From positions 1 to 12,307 of the forward strand of contig BNUP01000060.1 in the NCBI GenBank assembly GCA_025997455.1: a stretch of 12,307 bases of DNA, in the 5' to 3' direction. The position numbers were made by a program, and so were the translations under genes. This stretch comes from Fibrobacterales bacterium. Its GTDB lineage: Bacteria > Fibrobacterota > Fibrobacteria > Fibrobacterales > Fibrobacteraceae. The notes under the pieces were generated by a model. The model did no database searches, was not told where the DNA came from, and saw only the letters and a list, made by a program, of their open reading frames with translations. Positions 1 to 6,926 of this stretch are shown here, piece by piece (the stretch's first letter is position 1; each line of letters opens with the position of its first letter).

Positions 1-111
1 CAATAAAAAAATCTATATTTACCGTTATGCAAAGACAAAACACAAAAGAAGTTGTATGCAACGGTGACAATACCGCACATTCGTATAAACAAGTTATTAA
101 CAATTTATTGA

Positions 112-546
112 CAAGTCCCCCCCCCCCGCAAAAAGTGTGCCAGATATAGCCTAAAAATACAAAAATTTTGCTTATTTTTTTGTGCAGTTTTCGCACTTTT
201 TTTTGTATCCTGCAACGAACCGCCAGCCGATAAAACCGACCTGCTCACCCGCTCTTGGGTTGTGCAAAAAATAACCCTCGATTCGGCAGGCTCAACGCCA
301 TCGCAAGAAACCACTCCCAAAGGCACAACGGCAACATTCTCAAAAGACGGTGATTATTCTGTGTTGCTTAACACCGCCGTGCCAAATACCGCAAAATGGA
401 GTTATAAGTGGAACAATGATAAAACCGCATTTCTTTATTCACGCGACAATTGGGAGCATTCAAAAGAATCGCAAATTATTAACCTCACAAAAAAACAACT
501 AATTGTTAAAGAAAATCAAAAATACTTCCACTTTTCAGCCCGCTAA
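112..546 (+). CDS. Small lipocalin-like outer-surface lipoprotein, start codon unresolved
   Basis: The frame is open from the stop at 109-111 to TAA 544-546. It encodes a lipoprotein signal: Lys-rich n-region, a hydrophobic stretch around 166-207, then the lipobox VSC with Cys at codon 211-213. The mature part would be about 111 residues. It begins with a short polar linker and an L-x-R-S-W motif, then a 'F-S-K-D-G-D-Y-S' strand, a 'W-S-Y-K-W' strand, and ends 'L-T-K-K-Q-L-I-V-K'. This is the pattern of lipocalin-like lipoproteins common in the FCB group (family assignment inferred, no ligand predictable). There is no ATG, GTG or TTG in this frame before the signal peptide. The first usual start is GTG 262, which would remove the signal and lipobox, so I reject it. 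Expression may need a frameshift in the poly-C tract at 117-127 (10 C joins the frame from TTG 108 or ATG 27), a rare start such as ATA 157, or the tract may contain an error. It lies 14 nt before the giant pilin and is likely in the same operon. Confidence 0.7.
   Translation, partial: QVPPPRKKCARYSLKIQKFCLFFCAVFALFFVSCNEPPADKTDLLTRSWVVQKITLDSAGSTPSQETTPKGTTATFSKDGDYSVLLNTAVPNTAKWSYKWNNDKTAFLYSRDNWEHSKESQIINLTKKQLIVKENQKYFHFSAR
117..127 (+). repeat. Poly-C homopolymer (11 C) upstream of lipoprotein
   Basis: Eleven consecutive C residues lie just downstream of a TTGACA hexamer (108-113) and just upstream of a lipoprotein signal peptide. Such tracts are typical slippage sites for phase variation. 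The frame entering the tract (open from ATG 27 or TTG 108) is not the lipoprotein frame with 11 C, but would join it with 10 C. Whether the length varies cannot be seen from one sequence. Confidence 0.6.
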
Positions 547-548
547 GC

Positions 549-554
549 AGGAGG
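549..554 (+). promoter_or_regulatory. Strong ribosome binding site of the giant pilin frame
   Basis: A perfect AGGAGG sits 6 nt before ATG 561. It decides the start of the 1889-codon frame and shows that translation is meant to begin upstream of the inserted cassette rather than inside it. Confidence 0.85.
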
Positions 555-560
555 TTTTTT

Positions 561-3500
561 ATGAAAAAATCATTATTAGGGTATAGGGTGTGGCGTGTGG
601 GGTGTAGGGAAACAGCCGATACTCAAAACACAAAAAACTATATTGAAAACTATGGAAAAAATACAGACATTCAAGGAATTGAGAGTGTGGCAAGAGGCGA
701 TGAATCTCGCAGAGATGATTTATATTCAAACAAAAAACTTTCCCAAAGAGGAAGTTTACGGAATGACATCTCAAATACGCAGAGCGGTAATTTCTGTTCC
801 TGCAAACATTGCAGAAGGTTATGGCAGAAAGAACAGGGCGGAATATCTGAATTTTCTCTCTATTGCAAACGGTTCTCTGAAAGAGACGGAAACTCACTTA
901 TTGCTTTCGCAAAGAATTGGATATTTAACAGAAACACAAATGGAAATGTTTCAAAAGCAATTAGATGTGGTAGGCAAATTATTGACTGCAATACGCAAGT
1001 CATTGAGCACTTCGATTTAGGGTGTGGGGTATGGCGTATAGGGTGTAGGGAAACAGCCTGTGAAAAAAAAACTGCAATTATAAGTTCCCCTGTCTGCAAT
1101 GTTGTGTCTCCCCATACCCCACACCCTACACGCCACACCCTAAAACATGGCATTTCCCTCATCACGGTTCTCATGTTTATGCTTGCGGCAACAATTGCAA
1201 GCACCATAGTATTTCGCCTTCTCGGCAGTGAAAATTTTGCAAGCGGAGCAAGGTTAAAACAGAGCGAGGCATACCAAGCCTCCGAAAGCGGTCTCGATGC
1301 AACCCGTGCGTGGCTCACCAACCGTGCGGCAGATGTGGGAGCACTTATTACACGGTATGAGTATAGCAGCGGCATTGGTGAGGCAATCGCTCCCAAACCC
1401 GTGCACCTCACGGGAGAAAATGGCGTTTTGGGTGTTATTGGCGGAAACCGCGAACAAAAGTTTGAAGTGTATTTAATGGGGGTTGATACTAAAAAATATG
1501 CTCCTACCTATAAACTAAAATTTCTCTCCGTAGGCGAGGCACGAGACGGCTCCAAGGTCACGCAAACGGCAATCTTTAGCGTGAATGGGTTGTATAAGGT
1601 AGATGTGCCTACAAAAATGACAACAAGTCCTCCCACTGATTTTGGGTACGCCTATTTTGGGGGAAGCACAAGTTTTAGCGGTTCAAAAACTTTCGGAGCA
1701 ATGGCGGTAAATGGCGATTGGGTAAAAAATCCTCCAACAGTGAAAGGAGATTTTGTAATAACAGGGAGTTTTAAAACCGATGGATCTGATGCAAATGTTG
1801 AAGGCACTTTGTGTGTCGGGAAAGAACTGAATCGATTCAACAATGCAAAATTAAATATAAAAGATGTGTTTTTTGGAACGGCTAGCAACTTGGGCGGAAC
1901 GCTAGAAGGAAGCGTATATGCTGGTGGAGATTTTACACTCAGCAATAACGGCGAACTTACTATTGAAAAATCTTTGCACGCGGTCGGGAATGTTCCTACC
2001 ACTCTACCTTTTACAGTCAAAGGAAATCTAGCGCTGGAAGGAAGCAATGCTCAAGTAGTTGGGAGTAGCAATACTTTCGCTGTTTGCGACAGTGTTTGGA
2101 GCAATAATCCAAGTGGAGTTGCGGCTTCAGCGGCAAATGGTGCGAATGTATATTTTAATTCGGATAAAGATGCCGATTGCGTAGATAACACAGATGCTGT
2201 TTTGGCGTTTGACGGGGCGGTTAACAATGCCGGGAACGCAAATGCAAACTATAAAACACAACCGGAACCTCCGGTGGGCTATTTTTATAGCCCAAGATAT
2301 AATACGGAGCCAACAACAGCAAACAAGCCATCGGAGGCTCAAAAGGTCAAGGATTATTGCGACAGCAAATGGATGCCTGTACCTGCTAGCTGCGGTACTA
2401 CTGATTCAAAGTATGTGATTGAAAACCCTATAGCGATTTCATTAGGCACAATTAAAAACCATTGCGAATCTCACACATGCGTAACGAATTATATACCAAA
2501 TGATGCTTGGACAACAGATTTAAATAAAAAATATGCCGAAGCTTCCGTCTCAGATTTATATAATGGTTATTTAGTTGTTAATTTTAATTACGATCAAAAT
2601 GCTTACCAAAATAGCGAAACTAAAACAGCATTAGATGGAAAATTTATATTCATTTATGGTTTTGATCCCGGAAAACTCCCTATTCCCCCAACAAAAACAA
2701 ATTCGAGTGTTATGCTTTTTTTGGAAAAAGGACTTGGCAACAACGGTGAATTAAAGTCAGCTGGATGCAATGACGATGGAGATCCTTATAATTATTTTAT
2801 TTATTCGTTAAAGTCAATTGCAACATCAACAAATTGGTATGAAAATTGTCCATTGAAAGGGAGTTTGTTTTTCCCAACTAACGAATGCGGGGTATCCGCT
2901 GGCGGTTTAATTAACGCAGACGACGATTTCTTTCCAGAGACAAATGATTTGCTTATAAGGGATCTAATGACAGCAGGCATTTTGTGCAATAGGGAAAAAG
3001 ACGAAAATGGTAGAAATAAACACAATGTCGATGAAGATGGTAACTATGTTGGCTGTACCGAGCAAGAAATTTCCAACACGCAAAATGGAATTGACGGCGG
3101 TAGCGGTGATGAATCAATTGAATCGAAAATTGACCCCTACTACATTCCCGTAGCCTCCCGCCTTGCAGTAAAACTCGAAAGCAAAGAAATCTCGCGTGAG
3201 ATTGTGGAAACGGACGAAGCGAGTGCCAATGCCCCAACTGACCTGCAACCATCCATTTTAGTTATGCCCCGCGTGGTGCGCATTGCCACAAACGAATTTG
3301 AAGGAAAAACAACAACCGAGCACGGCGGAAAACTCCGCGACTACTACACATTTATGTACCAGAACGGTGCAACTCCATCTGATACCGTTGGGTTTGGCGT
3401 GACTCTCAATTGCGTGCCCGGTACCGGTGCCCTTTCGGGTAATTCTATTACAAGTGGTCTTTATGAATGCGTTTTTACAGGCAAGCCTATAGTATCCAAC

Positions 3501-6230
3501 TTTTATGTACTTGTCGAAGGTAAGAATCTTCCCAAGGTTAAAATAACTCCACCCAGTGCAGTAATCTCAAAAATTGGTGATAATTACGGTTGCGAAACTA
3601 TAAGTTTAGTTGCTCCCGAAAATACCACAGGTCAAACATGGACAGTAAATGTAATCCTCGAAACAAATGCACCTACTTGGAGAATCACTCCTAAAGACGG
3701 TTGTACGGGTTCTGCTGGCGGACCTTACGCCTGTATTGTAACGGGCAGTTCTCTTACCGCCTTTGAAGTGTGCCCAGATGACGATACGGATGATGGCGAT
3801 GCCGCAGAAGCAGAAGAAACTCTTGCTCCCGGCATTGTGCTCAAAATCGAAAGTTGCCAAGGAGGTTGCGAACCAGATTACCCGCCAAACGACAGATCTA
3901 TAATCACTCGCGAAATGGGACCGCAAATTCCCGTGCAACGCCTACCTTTATCCGATGAAGACTTTCCAACGGGTGCACACCGTTGCCCCGATTTTTTGGT
4001 TACACTTACTGATGCATCTAACGGCATTGCCAACATCACCTGCACAAATCCAAGAAACAACGGAATCGATAAATGGTTCTGCAAAGACGATGGACAAACC
4101 GGGTCTTGGATTGTCAATACCATAACGGGTTGCACCGCCATAGACGGGCACGAAAGTGGCACTTTGACATTGCCCCCCGTAGGAGAATTTATTGAAGGTT
4201 CTGACCCCGTTAAATTTTACACCGACCTCACTTGGAAATCTTACGATTTAAGTATAAAAGGAGCAACGGCAACTTTAACAATCTCTGCAAGTTCCAATGC
4301 AGGCGATTTAAGCGAGGCAGAAAAAAGTTTTACCTGCATAGGGTCGAGTGAAGGAACTACTGCTTGTGCTCAAAAAATTTATCACGGCGTAACCTATACA
4401 ATAACAGGGACAAACACAGCCTACGCGGTAACTTGCGAGCCAAGTACCGCTTGCAAAAGCGACTACTCCTTTAGCGATGGCAAGGTTTATCTATACGAAA
4501 CCTACACAATAAAAGTAGAGCCTACGGGAAATGTAACTATCACATTAAACAAGGATGCCGCAACGCAAACTTTGGTTTGCTCTGAGTCTGCAACAAACCA
4601 AGTACAAATTTTGAAAGAAGTCGGTTCTGTTAAATCGGGAGATCTCATTAACCCATCAAGCCACAAACCGTTTGCCTCTTTAACAGGCATTGGTGCTTGC
4701 CCTGAAAGCGAAATAAAGTATTACATAGGAAGTGATGAAATATCCTCCGGCGGTTTGTCGCTTACTCCAAGTTCTTACCCCACAACTTACACGGTAAGGG
4801 CGAGTTTATCGGAAAGTTCAAATACAAGTTGCAGTAGTATTTCGGAAGTTGCTAACTGCGGAGAGGTGTCGGTGGTAAATAAAAAAGCCCCGAACATCGA
4901 GTGCAATCTATTAGATAAAACCGGTGAAAAAACAACCGCCCCCAACTTTGGCACTCCTTATACCTCATCGGATTTGCCGCAGTTGTATGTTGGAGTTGAG
5001 ATAGGTTCGGGCATATTAGAATGCAATGCCTTTGAGATATTAGGCCCGGGCTACGAAACTTTCTTGGAGGATACAAAAGATCCTTGGGATTGGTATAGTG
5101 TTCAAGAAGTAGGAACGGCAAACCTCAATAAATATACTTTCTCGGCACAAACTACGGCAAGCGGCAATTATGGCAAGGATTTGGGTCCACAAAAAGAGAT
5201 TATGGTTAGAGCAACTTGCGAGGGCGGCACAACAAAAACAGAGTATTGCAAAGGCGTATTCTCGGTAAATGGTTCCTCTACTGCAACGGCTACGGTGGCT
5301 TGCAATTGGGGAAATCAAAGTATTTTTGAGGGTCAACCTCTGCCTACGCTACCCACAAGGGCAAATGTAACTTGTAGTGGCATAACTCCAATTGTTATAA
5401 ATAATTGGAAGGTTGAAAATAGCCGTGGAGGTGAAACGGTGATTTCCGGAAACATAAGCACCCCAACCTTCCCCGGAATTGGTTCTTTCCTTGACTACTC
5501 CGATAATTTGGAATACTTTGTCGAAGTATCGGGATGCGGAACTCTGCAGTCGTTTGACATTAGCCACGCAAACGAGTATGTGAGTTGCGGCACGCTCAAG
5601 GTAAATAAAGTGCCGGAAATTGTAAGTTGCGAGGTGAGCGGTAAAAATTCAAAAACAATAGTCTTAAACGACCCAAGCAAGGTTTGCTCCGATGCCGAAG
5701 GACACCCGATTAGTCCCGGTTGGACAGAAGAAACTTGGACGGCATCTAAGGGCGGTGCCGCCGATGCTACTGTTACTTTCCCGCTTGCAAAAGGCACCTA
5801 TAGCAATTTTTCGCTAACGGCAAAATGCGGAGGTAGAAATATTGCTGACCCGTATCCAACGGTAACATGCACAGGAACCGACATAGCAGGCGAGAATTGC
5901 GAGTATACAACCGCTTTGTGCGGAGGTATTCCACTTGCCCAAGTTAAGAAAGGAAATACCACCAATGTCCAAGACGACAATGATCCATACTGCTGGTTCT
6001 TTACGGAGATAACAAATCTACGTGCAGGAGCAAAGGTGAATGGAAGCAGTGCTAATATAGGATGCAATCCGGGTACTGAAACTTATGGTGGATTTCAACA
6101 ATGTCCTTCTGGATTGCCCGCTAAAATTGATGGGGGGTACTATATTTATAATATAGGTCATAAGGGCAATGGTTTCGTCGCGACTAATAATAATACAACA
6201 GTCAATGGACTATCTGCCAATTGTCAATGA
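561..6230 (+). CDS. Giant PilX-type minor pilin / Cys-rich surface protein (1889 codons)
   Basis: The frame begins MKKSL, is then interrupted in frame by an inserted cassette (about codons 6-194), and resumes with a type IV prepilin signature: K-H-G197 followed by I198-S-L-I-T-V-L-M-F, a hydrophobic segment to about residue 219, and a 'Q-A-S-E-S-G-L-D-A-T-R-A-W-L' helix. This matches the N-terminal domain of PilX-family minor pilins, which pack in the pilus core. As in many PilX proteins the usual Glu5 is absent (Thr). Residues ~360-540 are Gly-rich short strands resembling a beta-helix. An acidic stretch lies near 1073-1087. The C-terminal third holds at least three related modules with a 'C-G-x-(L/V)-x-V-x-N-K/G' start at Cys1433, Cys1563 and Cys1676 (spacing 130 and 113), probably Ig-like and disulfide-stabilised. 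Most PilX proteins are about 150-250 residues, so this is a tip adhesin-like giant. Removing the insert would leave about 1700 residues with a short MKKSLKHG leader. With the insert the leader is 197 residues, unlikely to be processed normally unless a start such as GTG 1104 is used. Substrate unknown. Confidence 0.8.
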   Translation: MKKSLLGYRVWRVGCRETADTQNTKNYIENYGKNTDIQGIESVARGDESRRDDLYSNKKLSQRGSLRNDISNTQSGNFCSCKHCRRLWQKEQGGISEFSLYCKRFSERDGNSLIAFAKNWIFNRNTNGNVSKAIRCGRQIIDCNTQVIEHFDLGCGVWRIGCRETACEKKTAIISSPVCNVVSPHTPHPTRHTLKHGISLITVLMFMLAATIASTIVFRLLGSENFASGARLKQSEAYQASESGLDATRAWLTNRAADVGALITRYEYSSGIGEAIAPKPVHLTGENGVLGVIGGNREQKFEVYLMGVDTKKYAPTYKLKFLSVGEARDGSKVTQTAIFSVNGLYKVDVPTKMTTSPPTDFGYAYFGGSTSFSGSKTFGAMAVNGDWVKNPPTVKGDFVITGSFKTDGSDANVEGTLCVGKELNRFNNAKLNIKDVFFGTASNLGGTLEGSVYAGGDFTLSNNGELTIEKSLHAVGNVPTTLPFTVKGNLALEGSNAQVVGSSNTFAVCDSVWSNNPSGVAASAANGANVYFNSDKDADCVDNTDAVLAFDGAVNNAGNANANYKTQPEPPVGYFYSPRYNTEPTTANKPSEAQKVKDYCDSKWMPVPASCGTTDSKYVIENPIAISLGTIKNHCESHTCVTNYIPNDAWTTDLNKKYAEASVSDLYNGYLVVNFNYDQNAYQNSETKTALDGKFIFIYGFDPGKLPIPPTKTNSSVMLFLEKGLGNNGELKSAGCNDDGDPYNYFIYSLKSIATSTNWYENCPLKGSLFFPTNECGVSAGGLINADDDFFPETNDLLIRDLMTAGILCNREKDENGRNKHNVDEDGNYVGCTEQEISNTQNGIDGGSGDESIESKIDPYYIPVASRLAVKLESKEISREIVETDEASANAPTDLQPSILVMPRVVRIATNEFEGKTTTEHGGKLRDYYTFMYQNGATPSDTVGFGVTLNCVPGTGALSGNSITSGLYECVFTGKPIVSNFYVLVEGKNLPKVKITPPSAVISKIGDNYGCETISLVAPENTTGQTWTVNVILETNAPTWRITPKDGCTGSAGGPYACIVTGSSLTAFEVCPDDDTDDGDAAEAEETLAPGIVLKIESCQGGCEPDYPPNDRSIITREMGPQIPVQRLPLSDEDFPTGAHRCPDFLVTLTDASNGIANITCTNPRNNGIDKWFCKDDGQTGSWIVNTITGCTAIDGHESGTLTLPPVGEFIEGSDPVKFYTDLTWKSYDLSIKGATATLTISASSNAGDLSEAEKSFTCIGSSEGTTACAQKIYHGVTYTITGTNTAYAVTCEPSTACKSDYSFSDGKVYLYETYTIKVEPTGNVTITLNKDAATQTLVCSESATNQVQILKEVGSVKSGDLINPSSHKPFASLTGIGACPESEIKYYIGSDEISSGGLSLTPSSYPTTYTVRASLSESSNTSCSSISEVANCGEVSVVNKKAPNIECNLLDKTGEKTTAPNFGTPYTSSDLPQLYVGVEIGSGILECNAFEILGPGYETFLEDTKDPWDWYSVQEVGTANLNKYTFSAQTTASGNYGKDLGPQKEIMVRATCEGGTTKTEYCKGVFSVNGSSTATATVACNWGNQSIFEGQPLPTLPTRANVTCSGITPIVINNWKVENSRGGETVISGNISTPTFPGIGSFLDYSDNLEYFVEVSGCGTLQSFDISHANEYVSCGTLKVNKVPEIVSCEVSGKNSKTIVLNDPSKVCSDAEGHPISPGWTEETWTASKGGAADATVTFPLAKGTYSNFSLTAKCGGRNIADPYPTVTCTGTDIAGENCEYTTALCGGIPLAQVKKGNTTNVQDDNDPYCWFFTEITNLRAGAKVNGSSANIGCNPGTETYGGFQQCPSGLPAKIDGGYYIYNIGHKGNGFVATNNNTTVNGLSANCQ
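577..617 (+). repeat. Heptamer array 1 (TRGGGTR units, left border of cassette)
   Basis: Five consecutive 7-bp units of consensus T-R-G-G-G-T-R run from 577 to about 611, the third being the variant TGGCGTG, and are followed by the tail AAACAGCC. Four G-runs of three or more make it a possible G-quadruplex on the plus strand. The last 18 bases (600-617) are identical to 1041-1058. Confidence 0.85.
652..1020 (+). CDS. Four-helix-bundle protein, S23/IVP family (23S rRNA intervening-sequence protein type)
   Basis: 122 residues, the usual size for this family. It has the family hallmarks in order: F-K-E-L-R-V-W-Q-E-A-M (7-17), 'F-P-K-E-E-V-Y-G-M-T-S-Q-I-R-R-A' (30-45), 'S-V-P-A-N-I-A-E-G' (48-56) and 'I-A-N-G-S-L-K-E-T-E' (71-80), all amphipathic helices of an antiparallel bundle that forms small oligomers. 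Members were first found inside insertions in 23S rRNA genes, and related folds include Avd of diversity-generating retroelements. A nucleic-acid-associated role is suspected but no biochemical function is established. ATG 652 is chosen because family members begin a few residues before the F-x-x-L-x-V-W motif. The frame also extends up to GTG 595 inside the repeat array. Only a weak Shine-Dalgarno is visible. The gene is in frame 1, inside and out of register with the giant pilin frame. Its TAG stop (1018-1020) is the first three bases of the downstream heptamer array. No rRNA gene is near. Confidence 0.9.
   Translation: MEKIQTFKELRVWQEAMNLAEMIYIQTKNFPKEEVYGMTSQIRRAVISVPANIAEGYGRKNRAEYLNFLSIANGSLKETETHLLLSQRIGYLTETQMEMFQKQLDVVGKLLTAIRKSLSTSI
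1018..1058 (+). repeat. Heptamer array 2 (direct copy of array 1)
   Basis: Five heptamers of consensus T-R-G-G-G-T-R run in the same orientation as array 1, again with a GGCG variant as the third unit, then AAACAGCC. The array overlaps the stop codon of the four-helix-bundle gene. Positions 1041-1058 equal 600-617 exactly. Confidence 0.85.
1109..1142 (-). repeat. Heptamer array 3 (inverted, right border of cassette)
   Basis: Four clear units of the complement Y-A-C-C-C-Y-A (1115-1142) are preceded by a partial one. Read on the minus strand it shares TAGGGTGTGGCGTGT with array 1, so arrays 1 and 3 form an inverted pair about 500 bp apart enclosing the small gene. The pilin prepilin motif resumes directly after it. 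Confidence 0.8.
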
Positions 6231-6392
6231 TTTTAATAGTCGATGACACATAAGCAAGGAGTGGGAAAAAGCATAAGCGAGCCGAAGGGTTGTTGCCTAA
6301 TAGTTTTATTTGTGGTTATCCTTATATGAGTGTCTGCGTTTTATGTGGCAACCAACACGAAGGCGAGCGATGAACCGTTCTTCAACAACCAA

Positions 6393-6410
6393 GTAGAAAG
6401 TTTTTTCTAC
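6393..6410 (+). terminator. Weak hairpin followed by T-rich DNA
   Basis: A 7-bp stem GTAGAAA/TTTCTAC with a 4-nt loop is followed by ATTTAC and a T-run. It is positioned between the giant pilin and the next gene. The stem has only two G:C pairs, so termination would be inefficient. It may instead reflect the promoter-like box on its right arm. Confidence 0.3.
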
Positions 6411-6467
6411 ATTTACTTTTTTATATTTCATTTTGGGAGTGATGAGCGTCTAACAGGCGAATTATAG

Positions 6468-6474
6468 AAAGGAG
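6468..6474 (+). promoter_or_regulatory. Ribosome binding site of the DUF3782-like gene
   Basis: AAAGGAG lies 6 nt before ATG 6481 and fixes that start. Confidence 0.8.
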
Positions 6475-6480
6475 AAATTT

Positions 6481-6912
6481 ATGACCATAGAAGAAATGAG
6501 GCAATTATTTGCAGACCGCGATGCTAAGTATGAGCGCGAACAAGTCGCACGCGATGCAAGAATGGAAGCGTTGTCTGCCAAATACGCACGCGAGCAAGAT
6601 GAACGCGATGCCAAATATGCACGCGAGCAAGCCGAGCGAGATGCAAGGATGGAAGTGTTCACTGCCGAATACAAGCGTGAGCAAGCAGAACGAGATGCAA
6701 GGTTAGATTCTGTCACTAAAGGTTTAGAGAAGAAAACTCTGGATTTAGAAAAGAACAATCTTATTATGGGCAATTTGACCAATAAAATAGGTTCTTTGGT
6801 GGAAAGTGTCGTTGTACCCGGCATTGTAGAAAAATTCAATGAGAAAGGATTTCATTTTGATTCTGTCTCTGCTGATGTAAAAATTTTGAAAAAAATGGGC
6901 ACGGCAATTTAG
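6481..6912 (+). CDS. DUF3782-like protein, N-terminal coiled-coil part (frameshifted)
   Basis: 143 residues. Residues 2-85 are an extremely charged coiled coil built from 'D-A-(K/R)-Y-x-R-E-Q-x-E-R' units. A 29-residue (87-bp) block occurs twice in tandem plus a partial third. It is followed by 'L-V-E-S-V-V-V-P-G-I-V-E-K-F-N-E-K-G-F-H-F', the start of the conserved domain of DUF3782-type proteins, which are predicted PD-(D/E)XK nuclease-like and often multi-copy in genomes. Homologues continue straight into the catalytic core, but here the frame ends at TAG 6910-6912, 15 nt after a 7-A run (6889-6895). One extra A there would join it to the next frame through K-N-G-H-G-N-L-A-Q-I-D. It is therefore a broken gene, a slippage-expressed gene or a sequencing error. 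DUF number given from memory of the family pattern. Confidence 0.75.
   Translation: MTIEEMRQLFADRDAKYEREQVARDARMEALSAKYAREQDERDAKYAREQAERDARMEVFTAEYKREQAERDARLDSVTKGLEKKTLDLEKNNLIMGNLTNKIGSLVESVVVPGIVEKFNEKGFHFDSVSADVKILKKMGTAI
6517..6690 (+). repeat. Two tandem 87-bp repeats encoding coiled-coil blocks
   Basis: Units 6517-6603 and 6604-6690 encode closely similar 29-residue blocks (pattern 11+7+11), and a third partial unit starts at 6691. Divergence is mostly at synonymous or conservative positions, as expected for an in-gene duplication that keeps helix register. Unit number could vary between strains. Confidence 0.7.
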
Positions 6913-6926
6913 CACAAATCGATATT

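Larger units (their letters stand above)
576..1142 (+). mobile_element. Heptamer-bordered cassette carrying a four-helix-bundle gene, inserted in the pilin leader
   Basis: About 567 bp (189 codons) separates the pilin start MKKSL (561-575) from the prepilin motif beginning AAA-CAT-GGC at 1143. It starts with a G-rich heptamer array (577-617), carries a complete small gene (652-1020), continues with a second copy of the array in the same orientation (1018-1058) and ends with an inverted, C-rich array (1109-1142). Both direct copies end in the exact 18-mer GGGTGTAGGGAAACAGCC. The 15-mer TAGGGTGTGGCGTGT is in array 1 and, inverted, in array 3. The whole insert stays open in the pilin frame. No transposase and no clear target duplication are visible, so exact ends and mobility are inferred. 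Confidence 0.6.
6231..6480 (+). other. 250-bp non-coding interval with competing complementary segments
   Basis: No convincing reading frame. GGTTGTTG at 6288-6295 has two partners downstream: GGCAACCAAC at 6347-6356 (near-perfect complement of 6288-6297) and CAACAACC at 6383-6390 (exact). A 7-bp A/T-rich hairpin, GTAGAAA (6393-6399) with TTTCTAC (6404-6410), is followed by T-rich sequence and could be a weak terminator for the pilin gene. The same stretch contains TTTTCTACATTT (6403-6414), which resembles the box found before three other genes here. Confidence 0.4.

Noticed and set aside
1..111. Short plus-strand frame from ATG 27 as an independent small protein
   Set aside because: It gives only about 40 residues with no recognisable features. 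It is considered only as a possible leader of the lipoprotein.
108..137. Promoter with the poly-C tract as -35/-10 spacer
   Set aside because: TTGACA is present, but the sequence 17 bp downstream (around 131-136) is not -10-like and TATAGC at 145 is too far.
262..546. GTG 262 as the lipoprotein start
   Set aside because: It would discard an evident signal peptide and lipobox encoded immediately upstream in the same frame.
595..651. N-terminal extension of the four-helix-bundle protein from GTG 595
   Set aside because: It would be encoded by the repeat array, and the family begins at the residues after ATG 652.
577..1142. 23S rRNA intervening sequence
   Set aside because: The four-helix-bundle gene is of the IVP type, but flanking DNA codes for a pilin and no rRNA sequence is visible.
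860..1411. Minus-strand frame of 183 codons across the cassette
   Set aside because: It is antisense to two recognised coding sequences, contains translated repeat and shows no family pattern.
2127..2342. Minus-strand and alternate-frame short ORFs inside the pilin gene
   Set aside because: They show no homology pattern, no ribosome sites and odd composition, as expected for shadows of a long frame.
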